Notes: generated by a model from the sequence alone, not told the origin. A stretch of DNA of 64,000 nucleotides from Verrucomicrobiaceae bacterium (GCA_016713245.1 JADJPM010000004.1:372001-436000), one strand, 5' to 3'. Numbered from the stretch's first letter, positions 17,704 to 26,856 are shown. Program-made: numbers and translations.

Positions 17704-19053
17704 GTGCCCGCTGACTTAAAACGCGGCGTGTTTTTGCGTCCAAAATTCTCTCTTCTGGCGGTCTTGAGCCTCGCATCCTGCACGTTCAGCGGCGGGCATG
17801 TTGGGGATGTGGCGACACCGTTTGCGCAGTTGGAGCATCTGCTGGGGCAGGGGGATGATGAGGTGGCGGCGAGGATGCAATCGAAGACGATGGATGGCGT
17901 GACGGTGACTGCGGCCCTTCTTCCTGATGATGAGGCGCGGGAACGTTATGGCGTGAATTTAGCTTCGAAGGGCATTCAGGCAGTGTGGATGCGCATTGAG
18001 AACCGCTCCGGCTCGGAGCAGTGGATGCTGGCGGCGCATCTGGACCCGGATTACTACACCGCGAATGAGGCCGCTCATCTCTTCCGGCATCGCCTCGGCG
18101 GTCTCGGGTATGCGGCGATTCAGCAAAAGTTTCGCGATCTGGCGATGCGGGCGCGTCTGGAGCCCGGCAGCATGCATGAGGGGCATGTGCTGGTGCCACG
18201 CAGCGAGGGCGGGCGCTTTGTCGAGATCACCACCAACGGTCAGGGGCGTGAACGGCGCTTTGGTTTTCCGCTGCGCACGCCGGATGGGCACTTCGATTTT
18301 GAGCGGATGAAGTCTGGCAGCATTTATGAGCCGGGTGAGCGTCAAAATCTGAGCCGCGATCAGCTCCGTCAGCGCCTGTCGCAACTCGCCGCGACGGTGA
18401 CGAATGCCAAAGGCACCGCGAAGGGCGATCCGCTGAATCTGGTGATCGTGGGCGAGGCCTCCGAGATGATGGCGGCGCTCTCGGAATGCGGCTGGGACTT
18501 CACCCATCGCATCGATGGCTCCACGGTGCGGCGCATGATCCTGGCGGCACTGCGTGGGAATCCGTATCTCACGGCGCCGGTGAGCTCGCTGTATGTTTTC
18601 GGCAGGAAGCAGGATGTGGCGTTCCAGCGGGCGAGATCGAGCCTCTCGCAGCGCAATCATCTGCGTCTGTGGCTGGCACCCTGGACAGTGGAGGGCCGCT
18701 CCGTGTGGGTGGGGCAGGTGAGCCGTGACATCGGCATCAAGATCACCAAAAAGTCTCCCACGCTCACCACGCATGTGATTGACCCGATGGTCGATGAGGC
18801 GCGTCAATATGTGCTGGAGAGCCTGCTGAACCGTTACCGCATTTCGCACTTCGGCTTTGCCCGTGCGACGGAGCCTGTGCCGAAGGAAACACCACGGCAG
18901 AATCTCACCGGCGATCCCTACTTCACCGATGGCTTGCGCCTTGTCGTGTTTCTCTCGGAAGATGCCGTGGATCCAGAGGACGTGAGGAACCTCGGCTGGG
19001 ACAAGACCACCTGGGGGCCCATCGAGTATGGTCAAAGCGGGGCCAGCCAATAA
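17704..19053 (+). CDS. Lipoprotein with LssY-like C-terminal domain
   Basis: From a GTG start this is 449 residues. It opens with a lipoprotein leader, a hydrophobic stretch followed by LASC, so Cys at about residue 26 would be lipidated. The C-terminal half carries LssY_C landmarks: SLYVFGRKQDVAFQ, then RNHLRLW, then WVGQVSRDIG, and a DERQYV-like segment before the end. LssY_C domains occur on phosphatase-like and stand-alone membrane proteins and have no established activity. The N-terminal half is not recognised. The start is uncertain: a second in-frame GTG at 17728 would shorten the leader. A bidirectional terminator follows the stop directly. Confidence 0.7.
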   Translation: MPADLKRGVFLRPKFSLLAVLSLASCTFSGGHVGDVATPFAQLEHLLGQGDDEVAARMQSKTMDGVTVTAALLPDDEARERYGVNLASKGIQAVWMRIENRSGSEQWMLAAHLDPDYYTANEAAHLFRHRLGGLGYAAIQQKFRDLAMRARLEPGSMHEGHVLVPRSEGGRFVEITTNGQGRERRFGFPLRTPDGHFDFERMKSGSIYEPGERQNLSRDQLRQRLSQLAATVTNAKGTAKGDPLNLVIVGEASEMMAALSECGWDFTHRIDGSTVRRMILAALRGNPYLTAPVSSLYVFGRKQDVAFQRARSSLSQRNHLRLWLAPWTVEGRSVWVGQVSRDIGIKITKKSPTLTTHVIDPMVDEARQYVLESLLNRYRISHFGFARATEPVPKETPRQNLTGDPYFTDGLRLVVFLSEDAVDPEDVRNLGWDKTTWGPIEYGQSGASQ

Positions 19054-19057
19054 AAAA

Positions 19058-19083
19058 GCCGCGAGGTGATCGCGGCCTTCTTT
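19058..19083. terminator. Bidirectional rho-independent terminator
   Basis: GCCGCGA (19058-19064) pairs perfectly with TCGCGGC (19070-19076) around a 5-nt loop. It is followed by CTTCTTT on the plus strand and preceded by a run of A, which is a T-run on the minus strand. It separates the convergent LssY_C and polysaccharide deacetylase genes and probably serves both. Confidence 0.85.
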
Positions 19084-19110
19084 GGATTGGAGACGGGAAA
19101 GGGGACTGGC

Positions 19111-20001
19111 CTACTGCGCAAAGGCCTGCGGGTCCTTGTCGGTCTTGTCACCGGGCTTCACCACCATGCCGACGGGCATGCTGGCCTTCTCCAGATTGAG
19201 TAGCTGGCTCACGGTAACGAATTGATAGCCTTTGGCGATGAGTTGATCAAACATCGACGGCATCGCGGTGAGCGTGGGCGGATGAATGTCATGAGCGAGC
19301 ATGATGGCACCCGGATGAGCACCATTGACGAGGCGGCTTGTCACCGCAGCCACGCCTGGGCGACGCCAGTCCTGCGGATCGACGCTCCACATGATCGTCG
19401 AGTAGCCAAAATCGGTGAACATCATGTCCTTGATGCGCTGATTGATGGCACCATAGGGCGGGCGGATGAGTTGTGGAGACACGCCAGCCACTTCTTTGAC
19501 GGCATCGGCGGATTGTTGGAGCTCTTTGCGGATCTGCTCGTCGGAGCGGCTGGTGAGGCTGCAATGCGTCCAGGTGTGGTTTCCGATCTCATGGCCTTCG
19601 GCGATCATGCGGCGGACGATGTCCGGATACATCTTCACCTGCTTGCCGATGAGGAAGAAGGTGCATTTGATGTTCCGTTCCTTCAGCAGATCGAGCAGCT
19701 TCGGGGTGAGCGAAGGGTGCGGGCCGTCGTCAAAGGTCATCGCCACGACTTTCTGGCTGGTTTTGACGGAGGAATAGGAAACACGCACGCCAGCTGGAGG
19801 CGTGGTGGGCAGCGAGGACGGGTTGTTAAACTGCTTTGCGATTGGATTCGGCACGTTCTTGGCCGTGCCGTTGTTCTCCTCAAAGGGAAGAGCACGGCGC
19901 ACCTCACCGCTGGAGGCTGCGGCGGCGATGCCGGTGTCTTTTGACGAGGAGCAACCTGCCTGGGTGCTCAGGAGAATGCCGAACCAGAGACTGAGATACA
20001 T
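19111..20001 (-). CDS. Polysaccharide deacetylase (NodB homology) lipoprotein
   Basis: This 296-residue protein carries all NodB-homology (carbohydrate esterase 4) motifs: TFDDGP with the catalytic base and metal Asp, HEIGNHTWTH with the two metal His, RPPYG, DPQDW and IMLAHDIH with the second catalytic His. These enzymes remove N- or O-acetyl groups from peptidoglycan, chitin or other surface glycans, using a divalent metal. The start at 20001 is chosen because it gives a lipoprotein leader ending in QAGC, so the enzyme should sit on a membrane facing the periplasm or the outside. A longer upstream reading (to 20148) would bury that leader. It is divergent from the acidic protein gene at 20147. 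Confidence 0.9.
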   Translation of the reverse strand: MYLSLWFGILLSTQAGCSSSKDTGIAAAASSGEVRRALPFEENNGTAKNVPNPIAKQFNNPSSLPTTPPAGVRVSYSSVKTSQKVVAMTFDDGPHPSLTPKLLDLLKERNIKCTFFLIGKQVKMYPDIVRRMIAEGHEIGNHTWTHCSLTSRSDEQIRKELQQSADAVKEVAGVSPQLIRPPYGAINQRIKDMMFTDFGYSTIMWSVDPQDWRRPGVAAVTSRLVNGAHPGAIMLAHDIHPPTLTAMPSMFDQLIAKGYQFVTVSQLLNLEKASMPVGMVVKPGDKTDKDPQAFAQ

Positions 20002-20146
20002 GCGTGTGGGGGTCACAGGGCGGCGAGAGTAGCGGCGCTCAGTAATTAGGAAAGCTGGAATTTGTAAAACACCCGGCACCACTTCCATGTGGCGGTGAAA
20101 TTGGGCTTTGAATTCTGTCACGGATAGCGGCTTGGTTCGTCCCCAC

Positions 20147-21445
20147 ATGGCATTCCGACTCGATCAGGCAATCGTCCGCGGCGAACTCGATAACACCGAG
20201 CAAGGGCACCTGCGTGGTCGCATCTGGTTGGAAGGCCGGGAGCAGCCGCTCACGCTCGACCTCGAAGGGGATGCCTGGCGGGATGTGGCCGGCGCACGCA
20301 TCACTTTCACGAATCCCGAGCCGCGCCGTCAGAAGAACCAGGGCGACCTCAAACCGGTGCAGCACGGCATTGTGGGAGACATCACCGTCTCCAAAAAAGT
20401 GAAGCAGATCACCGCCAGCGATGAAGAATGGCAGCGCTGCATGGAGGATGGCAAGCAGCCGACCTTCGAGTGGAGAAACTCACTCTACATCGAGTGGTTC
20501 TCCGAAGAAAACGGCCGCGTCGTCATCGAGAGCGCGGATTTCGAGCTTCAGATCACCGAGTTTACTTGGCAGATGGACGAGGCAGAGGAGCAGGCCCAGC
20601 AGTTTGCCAATCTCAACGCCATGCGGAACTGGCTCGCTACCATCATCCAGCGTCCAGAGAAAAAGGATGACGACGATGATGATGGCTTTGATGAGGATGA
20701 GGACCTTCCCGTCTCCGAGGCCGAGTGGGAGGAGTCTCTGAAGCTCTCAGATCGTCTCACCGATGCCCACATGGAGGCGATGGACAAATACGCTGACGAT
20801 GATGACGACGAGACCAAAGTGGCCTTCGTCATGGGCTGGGATCACATGCTCGACATGATGGCGCAGGCGCAGGAAAACTCCGGCAAGCCTCAAAATGCCG
20901 ATAACATCCCTTCAATGGAGGATTTCGAGGATGACGACGATCCCGAAGATGCCGGCGAGGAATGGAAGGAGGATGCGGATGATGCCTCCGATGACGATGC
21001 GGAGGATGATGACGATGCCTTCGCCGATTACATGGAGGAGCGCCGCAGCCATCCACTGCAAAAAACCGCTCACAAGCTCGTCACCCGCATTCTGCGTGAT
21101 CTCCGTGATGAGGACCGCGACGAAGGCATCGAGAGTGAAGAGGCCCGCAACACACCTCTCAGCCGCTTTATCTCCAACACGATGAGCATCAGCGGAAAAC
21201 TCGCCGGGGCACTCAGTACCCGCCGCTTTGCCGAGGGCTCCGATGCCGGCTACACGCTCGCCATTTTGAAACGCTGCCTGAACTGGGCCAATGAAGCTCT
21301 CTCCGGCCTCAACGAACTCCTCGCCGATAGCCTCTGGGAAGATCGCCACACGCTTTTCAGCGAATACAAACGCGAGCTCCATGTCGTTCGCGATGGCATC
21401 ACCGATCTCCGCCAGGAGATCCGCCTCAAAAATCCCGGCATCTAG
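20147..21445 (+). CDS. Conserved-looking acidic protein of unknown function
   Basis: This 432-residue protein has no signal peptide or membrane helix. The first 140 residues are beta-rich (RGELDN, LRGRIWLEG, IVGDITVSKKVK, SLYIEWFSEENGRVVIES). A helical part follows, then three strongly acidic stretches: DDDDDDGFDEDEDL near residue 180, DDDDDE near 220, and a longer Asp/Glu run near 260-290. The last 130 residues are helical (RILRDLRDE, ILKRCLNWANEALSGLNELL). The acidic segments suggest a flexible, charged linker, as in chaperone-like or nucleic-acid-mimic proteins, but I recognise no family. The ATG at 20147 is preferred to an upstream TTG (20108). An octamer repeat array starts at the base after the stop. 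Confidence 0.65.
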   Translation: MAFRLDQAIVRGELDNTEQGHLRGRIWLEGREQPLTLDLEGDAWRDVAGARITFTNPEPRRQKNQGDLKPVQHGIVGDITVSKKVKQITASDEEWQRCMEDGKQPTFEWRNSLYIEWFSEENGRVVIESADFELQITEFTWQMDEAEEQAQQFANLNAMRNWLATIIQRPEKKDDDDDDGFDEDEDLPVSEAEWEESLKLSDRLTDAHMEAMDKYADDDDDETKVAFVMGWDHMLDMMAQAQENSGKPQNADNIPSMEDFEDDDDPEDAGEEWKEDADDASDDDAEDDDDAFADYMEERRSHPLQKTAHKLVTRILRDLRDEDRDEGIESEEARNTPLSRFISNTMSISGKLAGALSTRRFAEGSDAGYTLAILKRCLNWANEALSGLNELLADSLWEDRHTLFSEYKRELHVVRDGITDLRQEIRLKNPGI

Positions 21446-21477
21446 TGTTGGAGTGTTGGAGTGTTGGAGTGTTGGAG
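21446..21477 (+). repeat. 8-nt tandem array, four TGTTGGAG units
   Basis: Four exact copies of TGTTGGAG follow directly after the TAG of the acidic protein gene, then TGTGGGATG breaks the pattern. The period is 8, not 7, but the size, strand bias and position at a gene end match the heptamer arrays elsewhere in the window. Confidence 0.85.
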
Positions 21478-21584
21478 TGTGGGATGAATGGGGCTCATCA
21501 CTCCACTACTCCCGCCTCCCCCCCGTCTTCCCGACGCAAAACGAGCCTGAAAACACGCCGCCTCGCCGCGTACTCTCCTGCATC

Positions 21585-23663
21585 ATGCTTCGTTCATTCG
21601 TTCTCCTGCATTCGGTCCTCGTCTTCTCCGCCTACGCTGCTCCCGGCGTGGTCGATTACGACAAGCAGGTCCATCCCTTCCTCAAAGACAACTGCATCGC
21701 CTGTCACAACAAGACCACCACCAAGGGCGGGCTGAACATGGAAACGCCCGAGCTGATGATCAAAGGCGGCGAGACCGACAAGGGTCTCATCCCCGGCAAA
21801 GGCGCGGAAAGCATCATCTACCAAGCCGCCGCGCATACATGGGACAGCGAGATGCCGCCCAAGGGAAACAAGGTCGGCGCGGTGAACCTCACCTCGCAGC
21901 AGCTCGCCATTTTGAAGGACTGGATCGATCAAGGCGCACGCCCTTCGCCGAAGCGGGACAAGGTCATCACCTGGGAGCCGCTGCCCGCCGGTGTGCAGCC
22001 CATCTTCGCCCTCGCCACCACCGCGCAGGGAGATTTCGCCGCCGCGGCACGGGCAAATCAAATCAGCCTCTACCACCTGCCTTCGCAGAGCCTTGTCACG
22101 AAGCTCACCGATGAGTCGCTGCTCAAATCCGGCCTCTACAAACAACCTGGCGTCGCCCACCGCGATCTCGTGCAGGCTCTCGCCTTCTCGCCGGATGGCA
22201 CGCGGCTCGCCACCGGCAGCTTCCGCGAGGTGAAACTCTGGAAACGCGAGGTCAAAGCGCCCGCTCCAGTGGCCTCCACCAAGTTCACCGCCACGCAAGA
22301 AGCCGACAACAGCATCAAGCTCAGCGAAGGCACGCAGCTCATCGCCCACATCAAGACCGATCTCCCCAGCCAGCAAGGCATCGCGCAGCGCACGCTGGCC
22401 GCCGCACGTGCCGCTTTGGAGGTCACCTTTCAAAACGAGGCCATCAAGCGTGCTGAGACCGATGCCACCGAGCAGACGAACCGTTTGAAGAAAGCCAACG
22501 AACTGGCCGAGCTCGCGAAGAAGAGCCTCGAAGACAAAAAGAAGGACCTGAAGGCCAAAACGGATGCGAAGGCCGCCGCCGATAAAAACACCGCCACCGA
22601 TGCCAAGGCCACGGAAGCCAAAGAAAAGGCCGCCACCGACCTCAAACTCGCTCAAGAAGCCTTCACCCGTGGCGAAGCCGCCATCACCGACACGGCGAAC
22701 GAGATCAAACTCGTGACCGAGAATGAAAAGAAGGCCAAACAAGCCGTCGCCGAGGCGAAGGCACGTCTCGACGTCGTGAAGAAAGAGTCTGAAAAAGCCG
22801 CTGCGGATCGCGATGCCTTCTCGAAGTCCCTCGCCACCGCGATGAAGCAGGCCAAGGTGCTTCAATTCAGCCCCAACGGCCTCGAATTGATCGCCACCTT
22901 CGAGGCGGGTCAACCGCTCGCCTGGAGCACCGCCACCGGCAAACCCATCGTCCCCGGCAGCACCACCACTGCATGGGTGCTGGAGCGCTCTCTCGGCACG
23001 GGCGATGGCAAATCCGCCATCACCGACCGCGCGAACAGCCTCGCCTTCTCGCCCGATGGCAAGACCCTCGCCATCGGCAGCGGCGAGCCTTCCCGCAGCG
23101 GCGACATCACCCTGTGGGACATCGCCACCGGCAAGCTCGCGAAGAATTACACCGAGCGCCATCTCGACAGCGTCTTCGCCCTCGACTTTTCGCCCGATGG
23201 CAAACTTCTCGCCTCCGGCGGAGCGGACAAGGCCGTGCGCATCACCGATTTGAGCAGCGGCAAGGTCGTGAAGGTCTTCGAAGGCCACACGCATCATGTG
23301 CTCGGCCTCACCTGGCGTGCCGATGGCCGCCTGCTCGCCAGCAGCGGTGCGGACAACGTCGTCAAGGTCTGGGATTGGACTACCGGCGACCGCCGCAAGA
23401 GCGTCGATGGCTGGGATAAGGAGGTCACCGGCATCCGCTACCTCGGCGCCGCGGATCAAATCGCCACCAGCGCCGGTGATGCCAAGCTCCGCCTCATCAC
23501 CAGCGACGGCGGTGAAGTGAAACAACTCCCCGGTTCCACCGGCTTTCTCCAATCTCTCGCCACCAATCGAGGCGGTGATTTGATCCTCGGCGGCGATCAG
23601 GACGGCGTCCTGCGTCTCTGGGATGTCACGACCGCGAAAGTCATGGCGGAATTCAAGCCTTGA
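21585..23663 (+). CDS. Exported cytochrome c / WD40 protein with internal coiled coil
   Basis: This 692-residue protein has a signal peptide (1-19, AYA) and an N-terminal planctomycete/verrucomicrobial cytochrome c domain. The haem motif CIACH lies at residues 37-41, with KGGLNMETPE and SEMPPKG after it, typical of PSCyt1. A WD40 propeller follows, with blades around 180-220 and again 426-692 (LAFSPDGKTLAIG, LDFSPDGKLLASGGADK, WDWTTG). Between them, about 288-422, is a long Lys/Ala/Glu-rich coiled coil, so the propeller is split by a helical stalk. PSCyt1-WD40 fusions are typical of this phylum; their electron partners are unknown. The ATG at 21585 gives the leader. The exported TIM-barrel gene follows 35 bases on. 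Confidence 0.85.
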   Translation: MLRSFVLLHSVLVFSAYAAPGVVDYDKQVHPFLKDNCIACHNKTTTKGGLNMETPELMIKGGETDKGLIPGKGAESIIYQAAAHTWDSEMPPKGNKVGAVNLTSQQLAILKDWIDQGARPSPKRDKVITWEPLPAGVQPIFALATTAQGDFAAAARANQISLYHLPSQSLVTKLTDESLLKSGLYKQPGVAHRDLVQALAFSPDGTRLATGSFREVKLWKREVKAPAPVASTKFTATQEADNSIKLSEGTQLIAHIKTDLPSQQGIAQRTLAAARAALEVTFQNEAIKRAETDATEQTNRLKKANELAELAKKSLEDKKKDLKAKTDAKAAADKNTATDAKATEAKEKAATDLKLAQEAFTRGEAAITDTANEIKLVTENEKKAKQAVAEAKARLDVVKKESEKAAADRDAFSKSLATAMKQAKVLQFSPNGLELIATFEAGQPLAWSTATGKPIVPGSTTTAWVLERSLGTGDGKSAITDRANSLAFSPDGKTLAIGSGEPSRSGDITLWDIATGKLAKNYTERHLDSVFALDFSPDGKLLASGGADKAVRITDLSSGKVVKVFEGHTHHVLGLTWRADGRLLASSGADNVVKVWDWTTGDRRKSVDGWDKEVTGIRYLGAADQIATSAGDAKLRLITSDGGEVKQLPGSTGFLQSLATNRGGDLILGGDQDGVLRLWDVTTAKVMAEFKP

Positions 23664-23698
23664 GACTGCATCGTCCGCCGTTTAACCTCACCTCCACC

Positions 23699-24655
23699 AT
23701 GACCACCACCACTTCCCGCCGTCATTTCTTTGCCCTCGCCGCTGCTGCGGCCGCCGCTCCTGTGCTTCGTGCCGCAGGAGAGAAAAAAGAGCCCTTCAAA
23801 ATCTCGCTCGCCGAGTGGTCGCTGAACAAAGGCATCTTTGGTAAGGGCAACGCCGAGCGTTTTGAGCACCTCGACTTCTGCAAGATCGCCCGCAGCCTCG
23901 GCATCGACGGCGTGGAGTATGTGAACCAGATGTTCTTCGACAAGGCCACCGATGCCGCCTACCTCGGCGAGATGAAGAAGCGCCAGGAAGGCGAAGGTGT
24001 GACCGGACTGCTCATCATGTGCGACCGCGAAGGCAACCTCGGCGATCCTGATGAAGCCAAGCGCAGCAAAGCCATCGAGAACCATCTGAAGTGGCTCGAC
24101 GCCGCCGCCACGCTCGGCTGCCACAGCATTCGTGTGAATGCCGCCAGCGATCCGAAGCTCACCTGGGACGAGCAACTCAAGCTTGCCGCCGATGGCCTGC
24201 ATCGTTTGAGCGTTGAGGGCGACAAGCGCGGCCTTTTTGTCGTGGTGGAAAACCACGGCGGCCTTTCCAGCAATGGCCTGTGGCTCACGGGCGTGATGAA
24301 AGCGGCAGATCACGCCCGCGTGGGCATCCTGCCGGACTTCGGCAACTTCTACACCGACCGCAACAAAGGCGAACTCTACAACCCCTACCTCGGCCTGCGT
24401 GAGTTCATGCCCTGGGTGAAGAAGGGCATGAGCGCCAAGGCCTACGACTGGGACACCGGTGCGGGCAAATTCTACACCGAAGACCGTCGCGAAGGCCGCG
24501 AGATGACGCTCGATTTTGAGCGCCTCATCAAGATCGTCGCCGCCGCAGGCTACAACGGCTACATCGGCATCGAATACGAAGGTGACAAGCACACCGAGAT
24601 CGAAGGCATCAAGCGCACGAAGCAGGCGCTGGATGAATTGAAGGCGATGCTGTGA
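23699..24655 (+). CDS. Tat-exported sugar phosphate isomerase/epimerase family protein
   Basis: This 318-residue protein opens with a twin-arginine leader (SRRHFFALAAAAAA), so it should be folded before export. The body is an AP-endonuclease-2-type TIM barrel, as in xylose isomerase-like and hydroxypyruvate isomerase-like proteins. Metal-site strands include GVEYVNQ, LFVVVENHGG (Glu ligand), GILPDFGNF (Asp ligand) and GYIGIEYEGD (C-terminal Glu ligand). Exported members are abundant in Verrucomicrobiota and Planctomycetota, and their substrates are mostly unknown. Its position after the cytochrome/WD40 gene suggests co-transcription. It ends within a heptamer-rich convergent gap before glmM. 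Confidence 0.85.
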   Translation: MTTTTSRRHFFALAAAAAAAPVLRAAGEKKEPFKISLAEWSLNKGIFGKGNAERFEHLDFCKIARSLGIDGVEYVNQMFFDKATDAAYLGEMKKRQEGEGVTGLLIMCDREGNLGDPDEAKRSKAIENHLKWLDAAATLGCHSIRVNAASDPKLTWDEQLKLAADGLHRLSVEGDKRGLFVVVENHGGLSSNGLWLTGVMKAADHARVGILPDFGNFYTDRNKGELYNPYLGLREFMPWVKKGMSAKAYDWDTGAGKFYTEDRREGREMTLDFERLIKIVAAAGYNGYIGIEYEGDKHTEIEGIKRTKQALDELKAML

Positions 24656-24662
24656 GTGAGTG

Positions 24663-24736
24663 GTGAGAAGTGAAATGTGAGAAGTTAGACGTGAGAGGTA
24701 ATCAGACTTCTCACCTCTTACTTTTCACCTTCTGTC
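24663..24736. repeat. Inverted 7-nt array forming a long imperfect hairpin (GTNAGAR type)
   Basis: Six heptamers run rightward from 24663 (GTGAGAA, GTGAAAT, GTGAGAA, GTTAGAC, GTGAGAG, GTAATCA). The second half (24705-24736) is the complementary array, with GTGAGAA, GTAAGAG and GTGAAAA units on the minus strand. The two halves can fold on each other. It fills the gap between the convergent TIM-barrel and glmM genes and may act as a barrier or terminator, though there is no clear T-run. Confidence 0.7.
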
Positions 24737-24737
24737 C

Positions 24738-26099
24738 TCAGCCGATCTGCGCCAGAATCGCCGAGGCGACCTTGTCGGCCTGTGCTTCGAGATACTCGAC
24801 ATCACGGCCTTCAATGAGAAGACGGATGATCTGCTCGGTGCCGGAGTAGCGGAGGAGCACACGACCATAGTCGCCGAGCTTCTTTTCGGTCTCTTGGATG
24901 ATCTTTTGAGCTTCCACCAGCTCAGCCATGGGGGGCTTGGAGCGCACGCGGAGGTTGCGGGCGGATTGCGGGAACTTTTTGAGGCACTTGCGGAGCTGGC
25001 TGAGCGGCTCGTCGGTCTCCTTCATGATCTTGAGGAGTTGCAGGCCGGCGATCAAACCATCGCCCGTGGTGGCCCAATCACCGAAGATGATGTGACCACT
25101 TTGCTCGCCGCCGAAGTTCAGCCCACGGCTGCGCATTTCAGCGAGGACGTAGCGATCTCCCACATCCGTGCGGATCACGCGGCCGCCCATGCGGGAGACA
25201 AGATCGTCGAGGCCGAAATTGCTCATCGTGGTGACGGCCAGCGTGCTGTGCTTCAGCGTGCCTTTGCGCAGCATGGACTCGGCCGCGATGGCCATGAGTT
25301 CATCGCCGTCCAAAGCGATGGCTTCCTCGTCACAAAGCGCGATGCGGTCCGCGTCGCCATCATGGGCGATGCCAGCCTGGGCCTGACATGAGCGAACGAT
25401 GCGCTCGATTTCCTCAGCGTGCGTGCAGCCGCATTCTTCGTTGATGTTGAAGCCGTCCGGCTCGCTGTGAAAGACCTGCACATCTGCGCCGAGTTCCGCG
25501 AGGGCGAGGCCGCTCGTGTAGGCGGCGGCACCGTGGGCATTATCCAAGGCCACGCGCATGCCATCCAAGCGGATGCCGCCCATGGAAGACACGGCGTGCT
25601 TCACATAGCGCTCCGCACCGTCTGCCAGCTTCGTGATGCGACCGATGCCGCGTCCCTCGGGCCTGGGCATGTCTTCATTGCCGAGGACGAGCCGCTCGAT
25701 GGCGATTTCCGTTTTGTCGTCGAGCTTGTGACCGCCGCCGTGAACGAATTTGATGCCGTTGTCGATGAAAGGGTTGTGCGAGGCGGAGATGATCACGCCA
25801 AAGTCCGCGCCGAGCTGGGCGGAAAGCATCGCCACGGCGGGGGTGGGCAATTGCCCCACCAAAATCACATCCACGCCGACGGAGTTGATACCCGCAGCCA
25901 GCGCCGCTTCCAACATCTCGCCCGAAGCACGCGTGTCACGGCCCACGACGCAGCGCGGACGCTCGCCGCCGGCTTTTTTCCCACCGAGCACGACGGAGGC
26001 GGCCTGAGCGAGGCGCATCACGAACTCTGGGGTCATGGGGTGACGATTGGCGACGGCACGCACGCCGTCTGTGCCGAAGAATTGGCGCTTTTCAGACAT
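24738..26099 (-). CDS. glmM: Phosphoglucosamine mutase
   Basis: This 453-residue protein has the full phosphohexomutase layout. It opens FFGTDGVRAVAN; the phosphoserine loop is GVIISASHNPFIDNGIKF (about 105-120), the metal-binding loop is DGDADR (about 245), the sugar-binding loop includes GGEQSGHII, and the phosphate-binding end is LLRYSGTEQIIRLLIEGRD. GlmM converts glucosamine-6-phosphate to glucosamine-1-phosphate on the way to UDP-GlcNAc for peptidoglycan and lipopolysaccharide. The length matches the bacterial family. It is a single gene on the minus strand, with no glmS or glmU in this window. No Shine-Dalgarno motif precedes the ATG. Confidence 0.96.
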   Translation of the reverse strand: MSEKRQFFGTDGVRAVANRHPMTPEFVMRLAQAASVVLGGKKAGGERPRCVVGRDTRASGEMLEAALAAGINSVGVDVILVGQLPTPAVAMLSAQLGADFGVIISASHNPFIDNGIKFVHGGGHKLDDKTEIAIERLVLGNEDMPRPEGRGIGRITKLADGAERYVKHAVSSMGGIRLDGMRVALDNAHGAAAYTSGLALAELGADVQVFHSEPDGFNINEECGCTHAEEIERIVRSCQAQAGIAHDGDADRIALCDEEAIALDGDELMAIAAESMLRKGTLKHSTLAVTTMSNFGLDDLVSRMGGRVIRTDVGDRYVLAEMRSRGLNFGGEQSGHIIFGDWATTGDGLIAGLQLLKIMKETDEPLSQLRKCLKKFPQSARNLRVRSKPPMAELVEAQKIIQETEKKLGDYGRVLLRYSGTEQIIRLLIEGRDVEYLEAQADKVASAILAQIG

Positions 26100-26162
26100 A
26101 GGGCGGCGGTTTTAAGCCAGAACGCCGGGGGTGTCAAAACGGGATACTGCGGACATCCGGGC

Positions 26163-26202
26163 AAAAAAAATGCCCGCAGACCTCAAAACGGCCTGCGGGC
26201 AT
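26163..26202 (-). terminator. Rho-independent terminator of the RRM protein gene
   Basis: ATGCCCGCAG (26170-26179) pairs perfectly with CTGCGGGCAT (26193-26202). On the minus strand the hairpin is followed by a run of eight T. It lies 25 bases after the stop of the RRM gene. Confidence 0.9.
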
Positions 26203-26226
26203 GTTGGCGGAACTTGTCAGCCTTTC

Positions 26227-26856
26227 TTAGGCAGCGGCGTGCTCGGCATGCTCGGGAGCATCCTGCTGCTCTTCGTTGCGATCACCGCGGTTGCTTGGCT
26301 TGGCACCGCTGATCTGGAGGGGGCGGCCCATGAATTCCTTGCTGCTGAGCTCGACGACGGCACGGCGAGCTTCCTCGACGGTGGCCATGGTCACAAAGGC
26401 AAAGCCTTTGGAGCGCTGCGTGCGGCTGTGAACGACGACTTCGGCATTGCGGACATTGCCCACGCCGTTGAAGAGCTCGAAAAGGTCGCTCTCGGAGGCG
26501 TCGTAGGACAGATTGCCGACGTAAAGACGCTCAGTGGTGACTTCAGCGGGGTTCGGCGGAGCGAACTCGCGGATCGGCTTGGGCTCACGCGGCGGGCGTG
26601 GGGACTGGCTGCTGCCGCCTTCGGGGCGGGAGGATTTCACCACGGTGGTGTTGGTGATCGGGGTCTTGGGGCGGGACTTGGACGGGCCTTTGCAAAGCAG
26701 GCCAAAGCTGATGGTATTCAGGAGTTTCTGAAAGCCGGAGCGGTCATCGATTTTTGGCGTGCGTGGGGCGTCGTCACGGGGACCACGGGGGCCTCCGCGG
26801 TTGCGGCCACCGCGGCGACGGCGGGGGCCATTGTTGGAGTTCGGATTGTTCGACAT
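26227..26856 (-). CDS. RRM-domain RNA-binding protein with basic N-terminal tail
   Basis: This 209-residue protein has an Arg/Gly-rich N-terminus (GPRRRRGGRNRGGPRGPR), a middle linker, and one RNA recognition motif at about 105-185. RNP2 reads LYVGNLSY and RNP1 reads KGFAFVTM, both intact with their aromatic residues. A short Glu/Ala-rich tail follows. Single-RRM proteins of this kind in bacteria bind single-stranded RNA and are often cold-inducible. The start at 26856 is preferred; longer in-frame readings run into the GC-rich leader. A good sigma70-type promoter on the same strand lies about 340 bases upstream, which would give a long 5' leader. The window holds a second RRM protein at 57837-58235. 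Confidence 0.88.
   Translation of the reverse strand: MSNNPNSNNGPRRRRGGRNRGGPRGPRDDAPRTPKIDDRSGFQKLLNTISFGLLCKGPSKSRPKTPITNTTVVKSSRPEGGSSQSPRPPREPKPIREFAPPNPAEVTTERLYVGNLSYDASESDLFELFNGVGNVRNAEVVVHSRTQRSKGFAFVTMATVEEARRAVVELSSKEFMGRPLQISGAKPSNRGDRNEEQQDAPEHAEHAAA

Noticed and set aside
21594..23552. A 652-codon open frame antisense to the cytochrome/WD40 gene
   Set aside because: Its composition is that of a reverse frame in GC-rich DNA, while the sense frame has a haem motif, WD repeats and a leader.
24700..26160. glmS-type ribozyme or riboswitch near glmM
   Set aside because: No conserved core was seen upstream of glmM, and the gene is the mutase rather than the synthase.
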